Below, one piece after another: positions 39,872 through 52,800 of a stretch of DNA of 64,000 bases. A model generated the notes under the pieces. That model was given only the letters and a program-made list of their open reading frames with translations, searched no databases and was not told the DNA's origin. The stretch is from Rhyacichthys aspro. Taxonomy: Eukaryota > Chordata > Actinopteri > Gobiiformes > Rhyacichthyidae. Both the position numbers and the translations under genes were made by a program. The stretch is taken from the NCBI GenBank assembly GCA_036850595.1, contig CM072161.1, positions 16,945,812 to 17,009,811 on the forward strand, read 5' to 3'. How positions within the stretch are numbered: position 1 is the first letter of the stretch; every line of letters begins with the position of its first letter.

Positions 39872-39967
39872 TTAAAACCAAAGAGCCATCCCAATTATGC
39901 CCCGATTCGAGCCCACAAATTTAACAGCACCACCACCATCGACCTGAGCCCTGAGGACGAGCAGGGT
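39872..39967 (-). CDS. Possible terminal exon of pof1b (31 codons plus TAA)
   Basis: On the minus strand a pyrimidine-rich tract ends in TTTTACCCCAG at 39968. From 39967 a phase-0 frame, compatible with exon 12, runs 31 codons starting TLLVLRAQVDGGG to a TAA at 39872. An AATAAA follows at 39848-39853. The peptide does not resemble the human C-terminus, and the plus strand of the same stretch also looks coding. Treat as a hypothesis only. Confidence 0.22.
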   Translation of the reverse strand, partial: TLLVLRAQVDGGGAVKFVGSNRGIIGMALWF

Positions 39968-39976
39968 CTGGGGTAA
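39890..39976 (+). other. Coding-like island on the plus strand, possible exon or gene fragment
   Basis: The end of a plus-strand open frame reads PNYAPIRAHKFNSTTTIDLS, then PEDEQGLG and TAA, with GC-rich third positions (about 20 of 28). This is unlike the AT-rich surroundings and looks more protein-like than most random frames here. An AATAAA overlaps the bases just after the stop. I see no convincing acceptor upstream, no partner exon, and I do not recognise the protein. It overlaps the possible pof1b terminal exon on the other strand; at most one reading is likely right. Confidence 0.25.
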
Positions 39977-39979
39977 AAT

Positions 39980-40043
39980 AAAAGGGGGAAGGGGGGTTTA
40001 TAAAAGGGGGAAGGGGGGGTTTATAAAAGGGGGAAGGGGGGGC
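39980..40043 (+). repeat. G-rich minisatellite, three units of about 22-23 bases
   Basis: Three near-identical copies of AAAAGGGGGAAGGGGGGTTTAT stand head to tail on the plus strand. The last ends in GGGGGGGCATG. At least six runs of five or more G make it a strong G-quadruplex candidate. On the pof1b sense strand it is a pyrimidine tract just upstream of the possible terminal exon. Confidence 0.85.
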
Positions 40044-40206
40044 ATGCAGAGACAGGGGCAGGTCCGGATCCAGGCGTCGTTAGATCATTCCTGTCGGAGA
40101 GAAGCAGTGTCTTTAAGGAGAAGTAATGATTTCCTGTTTCGAAATAGAAACAACACAGACGCGTGTTATTTTCAAAATAAATAAGTGCAATAATAATAGA
40201 AATGTC

Positions 40207-40225
40207 AAGGAAGGAAGGAAGGAAA
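40207..40225 (+). repeat. (AAGG)n microsatellite
   Basis: Four to five AAGG units, between the G-rich minisatellite and pof1b exon 12. Confidence 0.85.
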
Positions 40226-40432
40226 TACCTGTTTGGTGGCATTAGAAATTATTTTGGTCTCCATAAAATGAACAAATCCTCCATTTTACCATTTTAAAAA
40301 TCAGAAAGCATTTTTGTTATAGTTCACTTGCATTAAGTATATGAGAAAATTATGTGTGCCTATAAATGAAATTAAATGGCTAGTAAATCTGAAAAAACTT
40401 GTTCAATAAAGTTCTAATAATAGTAAAGTTTG

Positions 40433-40446
40433 GCACCATCTAGTGG
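40433..40446 (-). promoter_or_regulatory. CTCF-like motif, one mismatch
   Basis: Minus strand reads CCACTAGATGGTGC, one mismatch (T for the second-last core C). It lies about 290 bases from the last sure pof1b exon. Such phrases also occur in old short repeats, so it may be a repeat relic. Confidence 0.3.
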
Positions 40447-40723
40447 TGATGACGAAAACAAAGAGAGAACAGGCCACAAGCTGACAATTTTTTTTCTCCA
40501 TTTCTACATATGTCTACCATATAACATGACCATAATCTGTCTTTTACTAATTACTGAAGTCATAGAGGGTCCATAAACAATCTTTAATTTGACAACAGAT
40601 GTGACAGTACGACACAGTAGGAATCACCATCTCTAAACTGGTCACAGATAGAAGCCTATAATTCATTCTTATGATCAACTCTACCCCCTTTAGCTGTTAC
40701 CTGTCACATCCCTTGTATTTTAC

Positions 40724-40838
40724 CTGTTTGATCATATGCCCCGTTCGTTCGATGACGATGGTTTTGTCCTCTTTGACCGGTGAAGTGACCTGGTAGTCAT
40801 CACTGAGCAGACCCAGGATGGGATACTGGTTCCTGTAT
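40724..40838 (-). CDS. pof1b: pof1b exon 12, last confidently assigned coding exon (residues 477-515)
   Basis: 115 nt. The first base completes an Arg codon, then YRNQYPILGLLSDDYQ, closely matching human YRTQYPILGLLYDDYE, and KTIVIERT near the end (human QTIVIEKT). A good donor (AAACAG then GTAAAA) ends it at 40724 in phase 0. If it is not used, the frame reads eight more codons to a TAA at 40697-40699. Human POF1B stops seven residues after the same motif, so either ending is reasonable. Confidence 0.88.
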
Positions 40839-43800
40839 CTGAAAGAGTGACATCAGAGATTATCATTTACACCAGAAACAATGTTTCCAGAGACTGTATG
40901 ACAACTGTACAGCAATGTTTCACAAAAAAATGCAGTCTAGAGGCCTTGAATAGACATACAACCAGAAACAAAATATCACAAAAAAGGCCACCCCATTTTT
41001 GATAAATGGTTTGAATGAACAGGTATGGCTGACGCAGCTAGATGTTTGATGTTGGTGTTTTTAGGCCCAACAATCCATGTTTGATGTAAAAGAACATGAG
41101 AGAAAGCAGTTTTTAGAGAGTTGTTTCTGTGTAAACACCAGCCTCTACACTGTCTTCATTTGACCCGATTGGATTATGTGGAAAACATGATTGAGTCTGT
41201 ACCTCTTGGTGATAATGGTCTTGGTGACGTTCTTGGAGCTGTCGTTTCTCTCCTGAAGCAGCCTCTTGATTTCCTAAAGGGACAATAGTAAATAGTGAGT
41301 GTTTATATAAATTAAAGTTAAATAGCTGTATATTCAAAGTTATCTGTTGTACAATTTATTTAGTATACATGGTATAGTCTGGTATTTTGTAAAATTGAGT
41401 CTATAAATTACATAATAACAGAGGCTTTGTGTAGCTTCTCATGGGGCCAATGAAAACACGCTTTACAACTTCACAAACTACTATCAGTGCACGTTTGTGT
41501 TACATAGAAGGGATCTGCATAGATTTATTTTGACATATGACTGATTTTTATTCTGTTCCTCATTTATACATGGTTTAGTCTTTGTAGCACTGCTGCTTTC
41601 CACTGTAGGGAATAAACTGGCTTCAGAAGGATCAACCAGAACCACATTTACATTCACTGAAATGACCCACGGCTGAGCATTTTGCCTAAGTATCATTAGA
41701 ACAAGAATCAATATGCATAGGTGTGGTTATCTTTTACATGCTGTTTAAAGTCCATTTCTCTTTATTCAAATGAAAATCAACCAAATCTGATAAGAACCAG
41801 TTTGACATTCCCATCTATCACTGCATTTATTTGACTACAGTCACCAATTATAATGACAGATTTGTTGTATTGTATATAATGCAAGATAATGTGCTATTAA
41901 TCTATGTGTTCTCTTATGACAAGAGGCTGTTCAAACCTCGAGGTAAAAGGCTTTATTTGATCACATGATGCAAAACGCCAGGTGCAAACAGGTGACAAAC
42001 ATTCCTCAGGTTACACAGAATGTAGTTTAACCAGAAAGTCTACAAACATAAGTGTTTAAGTTGGACGTAAAGATGTTCTCAGTTAAACGCCTGTTGTTTT
42101 AAGCTCACTTTGATCGAACAAATGAATAATTACATCTAACCACAAGAATTATCAATGTCAATATAAGTATTATCTACCAACAGACTTTTCTGCAAACCAC
42201 AGACGAGGTCCCAGACGGTAAACAAAGTTCCTATTACCAGAACTAAAACAGCAGCGTTGCCTGGAGGTAATAAATGAACAGGTGTGGATGGGAGTGGTTT
42301 TAAACACTTAAATGTATGGAGAAAAAAATGTTACAGGCTTCTGACTAAAGCATTAAGATGTACAGCTCTCCACTAACTTGCTTTAAGACATGATTATTTA
42401 TTATGCTTATTTGTTTTGCCTTTTTTGCATGTATTTGAATGAGATATGGTAGATAGACAGGAAACATAAATATTCATAAATTTAATAAATATCTAATAAA
42501 AATACAAGTTGTAATATAAATTTGCTGTGATGTGTTGTTTGAGAAAGGTATGTTATTTCATGAGACACATAGTGCAACATCAGTCAAATCGTGAGGCAAC
42601 CGTAAAAATTAATTTAATTCTATGATTGTTATTATTTTCAGGCTCAAGTTACAGTGTTTCTTTAAGTTAAACCACAATTTAAATTGGTTTATAGGTTAAT
42701 CCTTATCCAAATGATACACAAAATAAGAATGTGTGTTGTATTTACTTGCTTTGTATTCACTTTTCCCCACATTAATTAATTACTATTATTATTACATATC
42801 TTCTTTTTTCTTTCATAAATGTCACTTTACAAATAAATACATCACTAGAGGATTAGGGTTTTTGGATAAAGCAACTTCTCTGCGTTATACAACCAAACAG
42901 AAACTAAAAAACTGGTCTCTAAAAGTAGATAAAAACTGGATCGTTAGGTCTAAATGAGGATTTCTACAGACCGCTTCCTGTCGTGTGATGGTGGTCTGCC
43001 TCTGCTCCAACATGGCCAGCAGCTCGGAGATCTTCAGCTGCAGGCTTCGATCTGCGGAGGACGTCTCAGTGGTGGTCGAGGTCACCTGGGTCTGGATCCG
43101 TGTGATCTGGGACTGAGCAACAAAGAGACAAAACAGTCACTTAACTTCAGACTCAGCGCTTAAAGGTCAAATAAATCATGGCCCAAATGTGGTTAAGCTA
43201 CATATCTTTTGTACTACAGCTTTTAGTGTAGGTTTTAATTATTTTTACCTGATTTCCTTCCATTTTTCTTATAGTTTGTGTACAATTGAGAGCAAAAGTT
43301 TTCGCTGAATGTGAGGAATTGCTAGTTTAAAAATATAAAACTTAATTAAGAAGACGGTGTGGTTACCCTGAGGTTCTGTATCTCCCGGTCCTTCTCCTCT
43401 CTCATGGAGCTGAGCTGGTCGTTGTACTGACGGGACAACTCCTCCGTCTTTATCTGCAGAGACGAGCTGCTGGCCTGTCCCGCCAACTGAAAACACAAAG
43501 TGAAAATACAACAATTTATACGGAGCGCAAGTTTGGACACTTCATTTGACCCAAATCGGAAAAAAAAATGTAGGCATGGGACAAAAACTGGTGTCTTAAA
43601 GTGCTACGGGTGTCACTGCATTAAAACAACGCTTAATCCTGGTTTGAATTAAATATGAGCTGAAAGAAAGATACTTAAAATTAACCTCTAGACACACAGT
43701 ATAGAAATGTAGAGTAGAGTTACCTTTTGTCGCAGCATCTCGTTCTCCTTCTCCAGCGCTCTCATCATTCCCTCTAGTTCCTTAATCTTAAACTCTCGGC

Positions 43801-46800
43801 TTGAGTCATTGCTTTTGCTGCTCATGAGCTGACTTTCCAGAGTTCGTTGTGCCGTGGTGGTCTCCTTTAAAGATAACTACATACAAAAACAACACATTAA
43901 TACAGACTACACTTACAACAACACCTGTGTAACAACTCTTAAGAAGTGTTCAGTAGGAACTTCATGGTTCAAAAGGCTCATGCAGTTTTCTTTTGGCTTT
44001 GTTAAGGCTATAATTACTCTTGCTTTATACTTAGACTTCAATAGCTTGCCTTAGTGTGCATGACTGAGAGTCTATGCTCAGAGAAAAGGAAACTCAGTGA
44101 ATATCAGATCACAATGCTTGCAGCTGGTATCGGTTTTTAGCCATTACTTTTGGAAAACAGAAGTGTAAGTAAAGTATTATTGTTTTTCAAATGGACTTTT
44201 TAATCTGTTCAGTAAGATGATGAATAAAATAGGGTCAACATATGTGGAACAATTTTGTCACTTTACAAAAAGGTGCACTATTCTAATTTCATCGTAATAT
44301 GGTTATTATCATGTTTATGGCGCAACTCTACCTGCAGTTGTCTGTTGTTTTCTCGGACGTTCTCCAGAAGCATGTCGTACTGTCGAGCCTGGTCAGCCTT
44401 AAAGACCAGATCCCGCTCCAAAGACTCCTTCTCACTTTCCAGACGCTACGAATTCAAACAGACAAACTCATATTTATACAGTAGAAAATCTAATCTACAG
44501 TAGCTTATTCAACCATTCAAACTGGATTTAAACATCGCTGTTGTAAATACATTTAAATTAATGTATTACAGAGTTGGGGCTGTTATTTGTGTCTGATGCA
44601 AATTTGTTAAGGAAGCATAAAGCAGTGTTATGATATTTGGAGACTATATACTTGATAAATCCATCTCTGCTCTGTGGATTCAGTGCCTCAGCTGCTTTGG
44701 GACTGATCAGCAGTTAATTACAGGCCTAACACTTACAGACAATCACTATGTTTACATGAGGAGCTTTATTTGGACTATACTCATAGCTCGATTAAGCTGT
44801 GTAACTTCACTCAGACTAATGCAGGATTCATGTGGTCTTTATATTTAATTCAGTTTTCAGTCTAAAGAGAAAGGAATGTTACACCTGACTTTTTGCTAAC
44901 TGTAAGAGCTAGTAAAACCAATTTACTTTATTGCGAGAGACCAAAACAGCTGGCAACCAAGTTTAGCCAGAGGCAGAGTGACCCAAAACATGTCTTTGCC
45001 AGACTAAAAATGCCTGATTATAGCTCTCAGCACTGGTCTTTATGTTTTCATGTGTTCACTTGTGTTGCTCTGGGCCACTGTCCGACTCTGGAGCACGTTT
45101 AGAGCACTGTGCCAGATCTGTGCTCAATAAATCACATTATCCAGGTGTATTACTTTGATAAATTCGAATTACTGCCCAGACCTCTCCTCCCCAATTGGAC
45201 TATGATGTTTACATGTGTTTTAAAACTCTGGCAGGTTAACTGGACTGACATCACAACAAACATCTATGACTTTATGTCTGTGGTATGAGTATACAGTCTG
45301 TTTAATCAGAGTCAGGTGCCTCCCTTCACTGAAAACACAAGCTTTAACACAGCTTTTATAAGGTCAGGTCACACACCATAGCCTTACTTAACTCTTCTTA
45401 AAGCACACTTATTATACGTGTTATGATCTGGCCTGGAGCCTGGGAATGTGAGTCTGTAGAATTAAAAAGTCACATTAAAACAGTGTGAGATAATCTATGC
45501 TGCAATAAGTAGAAAAAAAATGCCTGGACCTGTAACTACATGTATCTCACAATAACAATATTAATATCTGGATGTTTTTGATCAGAAATGCTCTTCACCT
45601 TCATTCAACATGTTTACATGCACTGCCCAAGTGAGCCATTTGACTATATTGTCTTATATCTGACTTTACAAGCACAGGTGTAAATGGAGCAATTGATTCT
45701 GCCACCGCTTTGCTCTTATCTAATGTTGCATTCATGTTTTATTGTTTTATTTATTTGCTGTTTATGTAGCCGATGCAGCTCTTTGGAAACAGAGCAGTGG
45801 AAACAGAAGCCTGTTTATGGGAAAACTGAACCAAACTACATCGTACTGCTCAGCGGAAACATGGCGTTGGGTGAAAGCTTGTGTTTGGTTTTAGATGTCA
45901 CTAATTGAATGGATTAAATGAGTGTAATGCTCTCACCCTGAGGTCTTCGGACATGTGCAGTAGCTCTTCTCTTAAACTGCTGAAGGTGGACAGCAGCAGG
46001 CGCATGCTTTTATCTGCAGTCAGACGAGTCTAAAGACATTAAATTAAATAATATGAATGATAAAACAACAAAATAACTGTCAAATTGTATACTTTTATCA
46101 AATATTTAACATGCTAACATGCTTTTTAATTATACTTTTTTATCAAGTTTAAACCAATACTAAATCAGTATTAAACAAGTGATAAAACAGCATCAAACTA
46201 AAAGTAAAGTTAGGACTAATCTGGGACAAACCCAGGACTAAACCAGGACTTAGGATCTGGACTAGGGGACCTGTCACAGTTTAAGACCCTGCATAGTGTT
46301 CTGACCTGGAGCAGGTAGCGGATTTGCTGTTTGGTCAGTTCAGTCACACCTTTAGGAATAAGAGCCTCCACGTCATCACGCTCCACCTACAAACATATAA
46401 ATAAATAAAAACATATAGCATTAATAATACTGCATCAAGGAAAGAAGGAAGTTAAAGCTAAAGATATGTCCAGAATAATGTAATTTTACTGTAATAAAAC
46501 ATTTAAGATCTTCGCATTTCCATTAAAATTAACCAGTCAACAAGATCACTTTCTTTCACTAATAATTCATACAGGTCTCTGTTTTGTCCTGCATACTTTA
46601 AACACAAATGTTTACGGTAAAAGTGTTTACAAGTATTTTAAATGTCTCTGTTCCTAAGAGGTTGGAGTAATGTGGACTCAAAAAAAATAGTTGAATATTA
46701 AATAGTAGTATAATGTTGAATTAATTTGATTTGTCTTGATATATCGTAAAAAGATTCATGGGCAATGACCTTTACTGTTAAGGAGGGAAAAAGCTCTTAA

Positions 46801-49800
46801 AAGCAGATTAAATTCATTACAAGACAAAACAACAATGTGCAAAAATAGGGAAGTAGGACAGTGGATTACATTTAGTGAAAAGTAATGTCATCCAACCAGG
46901 GTCTTATTCTCTGGTGAAGGATAAATTAGGGAGTTAGTGAGGTCACTTTGGGGTTAACCCTGGGTTTTTGGTATTACACTCTGATGAAATGTAGGTCAAA
47001 CTGCCCCAGAGCCAGTTGGGACAAATGTATATTGAGCTTTAAAGGCTTCATAAGTGATACAGGTCCATTAGTTTTTGTCATTGATTGTCTCACCAGGTAC
47101 AGGAGGCATATCTGGTGATAGGTTTAGCTTGAAAAGAAACATTGTGAAATAACGTTTGAATTTACCTTGAAGTCGAAGCTGGAGTCCAACTGTTTGCTGC
47201 AGAAACAGAAAAAAACAATGTAAATTAGGAATTTGTAGGTTTATGCAGGGATGGGATGTCAGAGACGAATATTCAGATTTACAACAAGCCAAATATTGGT
47301 GAATGCAGAAATATTTATGTGAAGGTTTTTTGCCATACCCTTGATTGGGGTAGACAAAATGATTAGCCATAAATACCCAAACTAAAGATACTATATAATT
47401 ACAATATTTATTTTCGATAGGAAAAATCTAAATCAAATGGTACGACCATCCTTTAAAACCTTAAAAACAGCACAGATTCTTCTAGCTCCACTGCCAGGAG
47501 AGAACTAACTTTTGAGATTTAGATATATTTTTTTGTCGACCTAAGCTCCTCAAATCCTTCTGTCTCTTCTGTTAATCCCAGAGAGTCTGTGATGTTGAGA
47601 TCATGGCTCTGTGTGGCCATGATCTCACATCCTTTCTTCTCCTCTACACTCAAGATGTTTTCCAATGACTCAGGTGTATGTTTGGAGTTGCTCACGTCTC
47701 TATTTCTTCCATAACTTATCAAAATCAATCTTAAATGCCTTCTATCCACACCTGAAACTCAATAAGAATTCTTGTAAATGTGCTGGTTGTGTTTGTATTA
47801 GGGCCCTGAACAGAAAACAGGGCGGTGTTATTAAAGGAGAATGAAGACCGAAACTCGACTCGCCTGTGGCCTGTTTGAACATGCAGCCTATGATCCCAGT
47901 TTTTCTATAGTGATATCCTACAGCAACAGTCTAGGAATCAACTAAAAACACATCATAAAAGCACAGATTCACCCGAGGCAAAGTCATGGCATTAATACAT
48001 AAAGCTGTCTGTATTGTGGCATTTTTTTATTTCTGTTTTTCAAATAAACTGTGAAGCAATTAGTATTGATGGTACCAATCTGTAGCTAAAAAGTGCATTT
48101 ACGAATTGCTTCTGTTATGTCCTAAAGCCACAGGCATGTGGAGCTACCAAAATAGCTGGTCTCTGTTACAGTGTGAGGTAAATAAGTAACAGAAATAAAC
48201 ATAATTGAAAAAAAACAACTGAAGTGGAACATAGAGTACATGATGATCAAAAATGATTTGAACCTCTTCCAGAAAGTCTTGAACTGACTCCAATCAGCAA
48301 TTATAACTTCCTTTGTCTATTTATTATGTGGTGTATTATCACTGGTCCAATCGTTATAATGTCAAAGCACCTTTAATTCGTAATACAATCAATCTTCTAG
48401 ATCCTCTTTAGATTAAGCATGTGTTATTGGTATCATAAAGTCTAAATGAACTGCTATAATATAATAGTAACGACTAAACAACAGCATATTGGGTTTTACA
48501 GCTTTTGGGTCCAACAGCTGCACCATTTATTTGTGCATTTGCAAACATAACTAAAGGCCTCCCTTGACTTTAACTCAAAGTGCAGCAACAACAACAGCAG
48601 CAGCATATCATTGACACAGAGACAGTGAAAATTAAATAAATGCACTTTGGGTGACATTTCTCTTGAGTCATGATTCATTTGAAGCAGCAGATGACAATAT
48701 GGTTGTCTCAGACTTGTCTTAACCATAGAGTTTAGCTGCTGCAGAACCACAAATACAAAGTGTCAACTGAGGCAGAAGAGGTATCTGTCCGTCAGCCAGT
48801 TCTTCTTTAAAAGAATAGTAGATAAAATAGTAACATACACCACTGTAAATTACTCACTTTCCTCTGATCTTGGTCACATGCTCGGAGATACAGGAGTGGA
48901 TGTCGCAGTTCTTGCGGTAAACCTCGGCCAGCAGTTCTCCAAAGTATCTGGTGTCCAGCTTCGTTGGCTGCGGGAGATCTGTCTTGACCTCGGTCTGAGA
49001 GATCTTTACTACGACAGGAGGTGGTTTCTGTTGAATGATGTTCACGATCTCCACTTCCTCCACCTCCACTTCCTCCTCTTCCTCCTCCACCTCCTACAGG
49101 ACACAACGCAGAGGTCTGTCAGGACTAAGATTAGGTTCATGATTGGACTGAGCTGGTCTGATCCAAACGGGATTCATTTATTTATGCATTCATAATTACC
49201 AGTTCATCACAGTGCTAGCAGTGAGAGACAGACAGACAACCAAACAAGCTCTCATTTATTCACTATGACACATTTAGGTTCTTCTGAAGAACTTGTGTCG
49301 ATGCCATAAGGAATGTATACAGTGTAATAGAGCCCTGGGGATGACGTCACCCAACACGAATTTAGGCCATTGTACATTGAACTGAAGTAATCAAAATAAA
49401 AAAAGCATTGAGCCCATTTCTGCAGTTTTCAGTAGATTTGTGGACAGAAGGAAATACAGAGCAAAAAGAAGATCGACAGCTTTTATCTAGCGACCTGCGT
49501 CAGTAATATGAGCCGACTGGCGACTACTGAGCTGTAAAACAGATATTCATTTCTACAGTCTATGTATAATATACACACCACACAAGGTCTTGACACTGTG
49601 AATTAATCTGAAACATAGCATACAGTCAGTTTTGTCCTTGTTCTCATTCAGACCTGGTGTATGTTTTTCATTTTCATTTGATCCTTAATCAAACACGGTT
49701 TACTCAAAACAAGCACTTCCTGAAGGCCTTTATAAGACAAGCCTACCCTCATGGTCCACCTGTCGAGTCCACATTCCTCTCGTGTAGTGTAGCCTGCTGT

Positions 49801-52800
49801 CGGGCCACACCTCAGGCTTATCTCACACAAAGCTTATGTAATGTCTTATCTAATGCTCAGTTCTCGTGTAGGCTCACCTTCACTCTCTGCAAACACCTGT
49901 CGGTCACTCAAACCAACTCAAACAACATACCTTCTATAATTAGCTCCTGAAGCCTTTTAAAAAATACTGTTTGAAAAACGCTTCAGAAAAGCCTTGTCTG
50001 GGAACACAGCAGATAAAAGGGGATGGGACACCAGAAAACAGATTCTCTCTTTGTTGTAAACCAGACAGACTAAGGCTGACATGTTACTGACTCAGAACTC
50101 TACAACAGACATTTTATTTACACAGCAATTAATAATCGTAATTAATAATCATCGTTCAAACAAAGCCTAAAATCAAACAGTTGTGTTTACTGCTCTCACT
50201 GTCACAAGCCTTTGCTGTAAAACACTGCAAAACATTTATCTGGATAGTTTAAGTCTCTGACGAGAGTTCAGAGACGACAATGGCAGGAAGTTGGAGTCAT
50301 TCAGGAGATTTGTACTGAAGCTAAAGACTAAAAAAGGCCCTCTTCCTGCAGCCGTAGTAAAAGAGCTGGGTGTAAAATTTGGGTTTAAGAAAATAAGATA
50401 ATTGACAAAAACGATTAATGTACTGCACCTCATCATGCTTTGCCACATTACTGAACTCACCCAGCTATAAACAAGAATAAACAATGGAAACAGTTTAAAC
50501 AGCACTTGTGTAGCATCACCATCAAGACCCATGGCAAAACTAAAGGGGCCCTTTACATAACAATATTTTTTTCAAATACCTCTGTTCAGTTTGTTTACAC
50601 ATTTTGTTAGGCATTCTTATTTGAGACCTCAAAGTGACACGTGACATTTAGTTTATCAAAACTTGTATCTGGTGACGGATGGTTCTGGGAGAAGATTTTT
50701 AACATGACACTAATTCTCACGAGGAATGCTGCAGGAAGAATGATGAATTTGCAGTATGTAAATGGTAAGTGAAAGGTGTGTGACTCAAACTGGGGATTGG
50801 CTGGGGCAGTCACACGCCTGTTATTCTTTTGAGAAAAAGAAAAAAGAATGTCAAAACACAATTTACTTTCAAATTTATGTCTGATCTTGTCTTGAGCAAC
50901 ATGCTTTAAGTGTTGGACTAAGAAACTAATACAAATATCAGTCAGAACCACTCACTACAGTTGCTATGATTATTGTGTAAGTTAATACTTAAAAATGTGG
51001 GCTCCATAGCTACATTTTGATGGTATTATTCCTGGTTCAGTCCTGGTTTTGGTTTGATGTAGGTCAGGTGTAACTCTAGAGGCATCTACTTTGGGGCAGG
51101 GTCATGTTTCTCTCAGTCCTTTCTTTCTCGGTGAAAAGCTCTGTTTGTTCGAAGCCAAAGAGGTGACATCATGAAACATTTTTTTAAACAGATTGAAGTG
51201 ACACTGAGGCATTAAAGCCCCATTCCCTCAGAATGACGACGTCTCTGTTACACTGTGTGCTTTTTGCCTTCACTGAGAAACAATTCATCATTTGTGGCAA
51301 GATTGTTACAGAAACTCAGAGAGAGACACAAAAGTGTACAGCGACTGTGGCGACTTTTGGGGGAAGGGGACTGTTTGAGGTGTTTTTGATGCTCTATACA
51401 GGCTGCATTTGTAATAAAAACGAACATGTCAACAAAAATGTGTGATAGTGCTTTATGTTTAACAGTAACTTTTTGCAGAAACAGCTGTGACTTTACTAAA
51501 CCCTGAATAACCACTCTGCAGTCTCTCTACTTGTATCCACCGCTCGCTAATCATGGCGCTGCAGAGAAGCTAAAGACAAGACAGCAATGGTTTCTTTAAG
51601 AGTTGTATTTATTGTCAGCACATTCTTCTGGGTTGAAATTTCTGACTTTTTTTTTGTTGGTGTACTATTGGGACCAGTATCAGATCCTAGTACTGGATTG
51701 ACACATCCCTATTTGTCATTATGTCCTCTTTTTGGTCCTTGTTTCAGTTGAGTGTTCAGTTGTATGCACTCAGACTGGGGCAGGGTAATCATTAAAAAGA
51801 ATCAATCATTAAAAAAGAATTCTTTCTGTTTCGTGAGAAGAAATTAGGACATTTAAGACTCAACTATTGCCCTTGCTACCTAAAACAAAAGTACATGCCA
51901 AACTTGCATAAGTGAACATGATAACACACAGACACTTTTGTGCTATTTGTGTCCATTTTTTTTTCAACTTCACAAAACCATTACAGACGTCACATGACCA
52001 CTTTTCTCTGGACACCAGCAGCAACAGTAGCCTCCACTTTGTCTACACCTTGTATCTAATATAAAAAAAACAAAACTAAATCCCTTCATGTTGGATGGTT
52101 TTCAAGTGACTTCCAGTCTTTGCTTGGACAGTTTCCCGGGTGTCCTCACAGAGCCCACTGATCCCAGACCTGCTGTTTTCTGAGCACATCTTTTACAGCT
52201 CGGTTTTGCAGCAGCGCTCAGGAATTTAGCGTCTGCTGTTCGTTGTGTTGAACTGGGTCAGATTCAAAACAACTGAAGAGACAAGCTGCAATGCTTTAGT
52301 CTAATTTCTGTGGAAAATAACTCAGTGTTTGCTCTGTTTAGTCCTGGTTTAGACTTTGTTTAAACTTCCTGATAGTCCTTACATATTCTTGGCTTAGTCC
52401 TGTGTCTAGCTTAGACTCTAGTCTAGTCCAAGGTTTTATGTTGTATGTCGATGTAGTCACTGTTATAGTACTGTTTTAGTTTTGGATTTACCCTGGTTAT
52501 AGTCCTTGTTTAGGCCCTGGTTTAACCTTGGGTTTAGACATGGTTTTGTCTTGTTCAAGTCCTGGTTTAGTTCTTTGTTTAATTCTTACTTAAGTCTTAA
52601 TGTAGTTCCTGCATTATCCTGATTATTTCCTGGTTTAGGCTTGAGTTTAGTTTTGGTTTACTTCTGGGTTTAGCTTGGTTAAGTCCTTGCTTTGTCCTGG
52701 TTTAAGTGTACTTTTAATTTAGATCTATTTGGGCTTGGTGTAGTCCTCATTTAGTCTTTATTTAGCCTCAGATTAGTCCTGGTTAAGTCTTAGTGCAGTC

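Larger units (their letters stand above)
31871..40696. other. Intergenic region between spry3 and pof1b
   Basis: Mostly AT-rich with simple repeats and three small dispersed-repeat patches. GC-richer segments at about 32580-32800, 33860-34030, 34720-35000, 35270-35470 and 36500-36740 are the best places for spry3 promoter/5' exons or enhancers; 35270-35470 is the most G-rich. An open frame at 34113-34454 (minus) is discussed separately. No exon is firmly supported. Confidence 0.4.

Noticed and set aside
48878..49195. Plus-strand 105-codon frame rich in Leu/His
   Set aside because: Antisense shadow of pof1b exon 3; the minus-strand reading has clear POF1B homology and splice sites.
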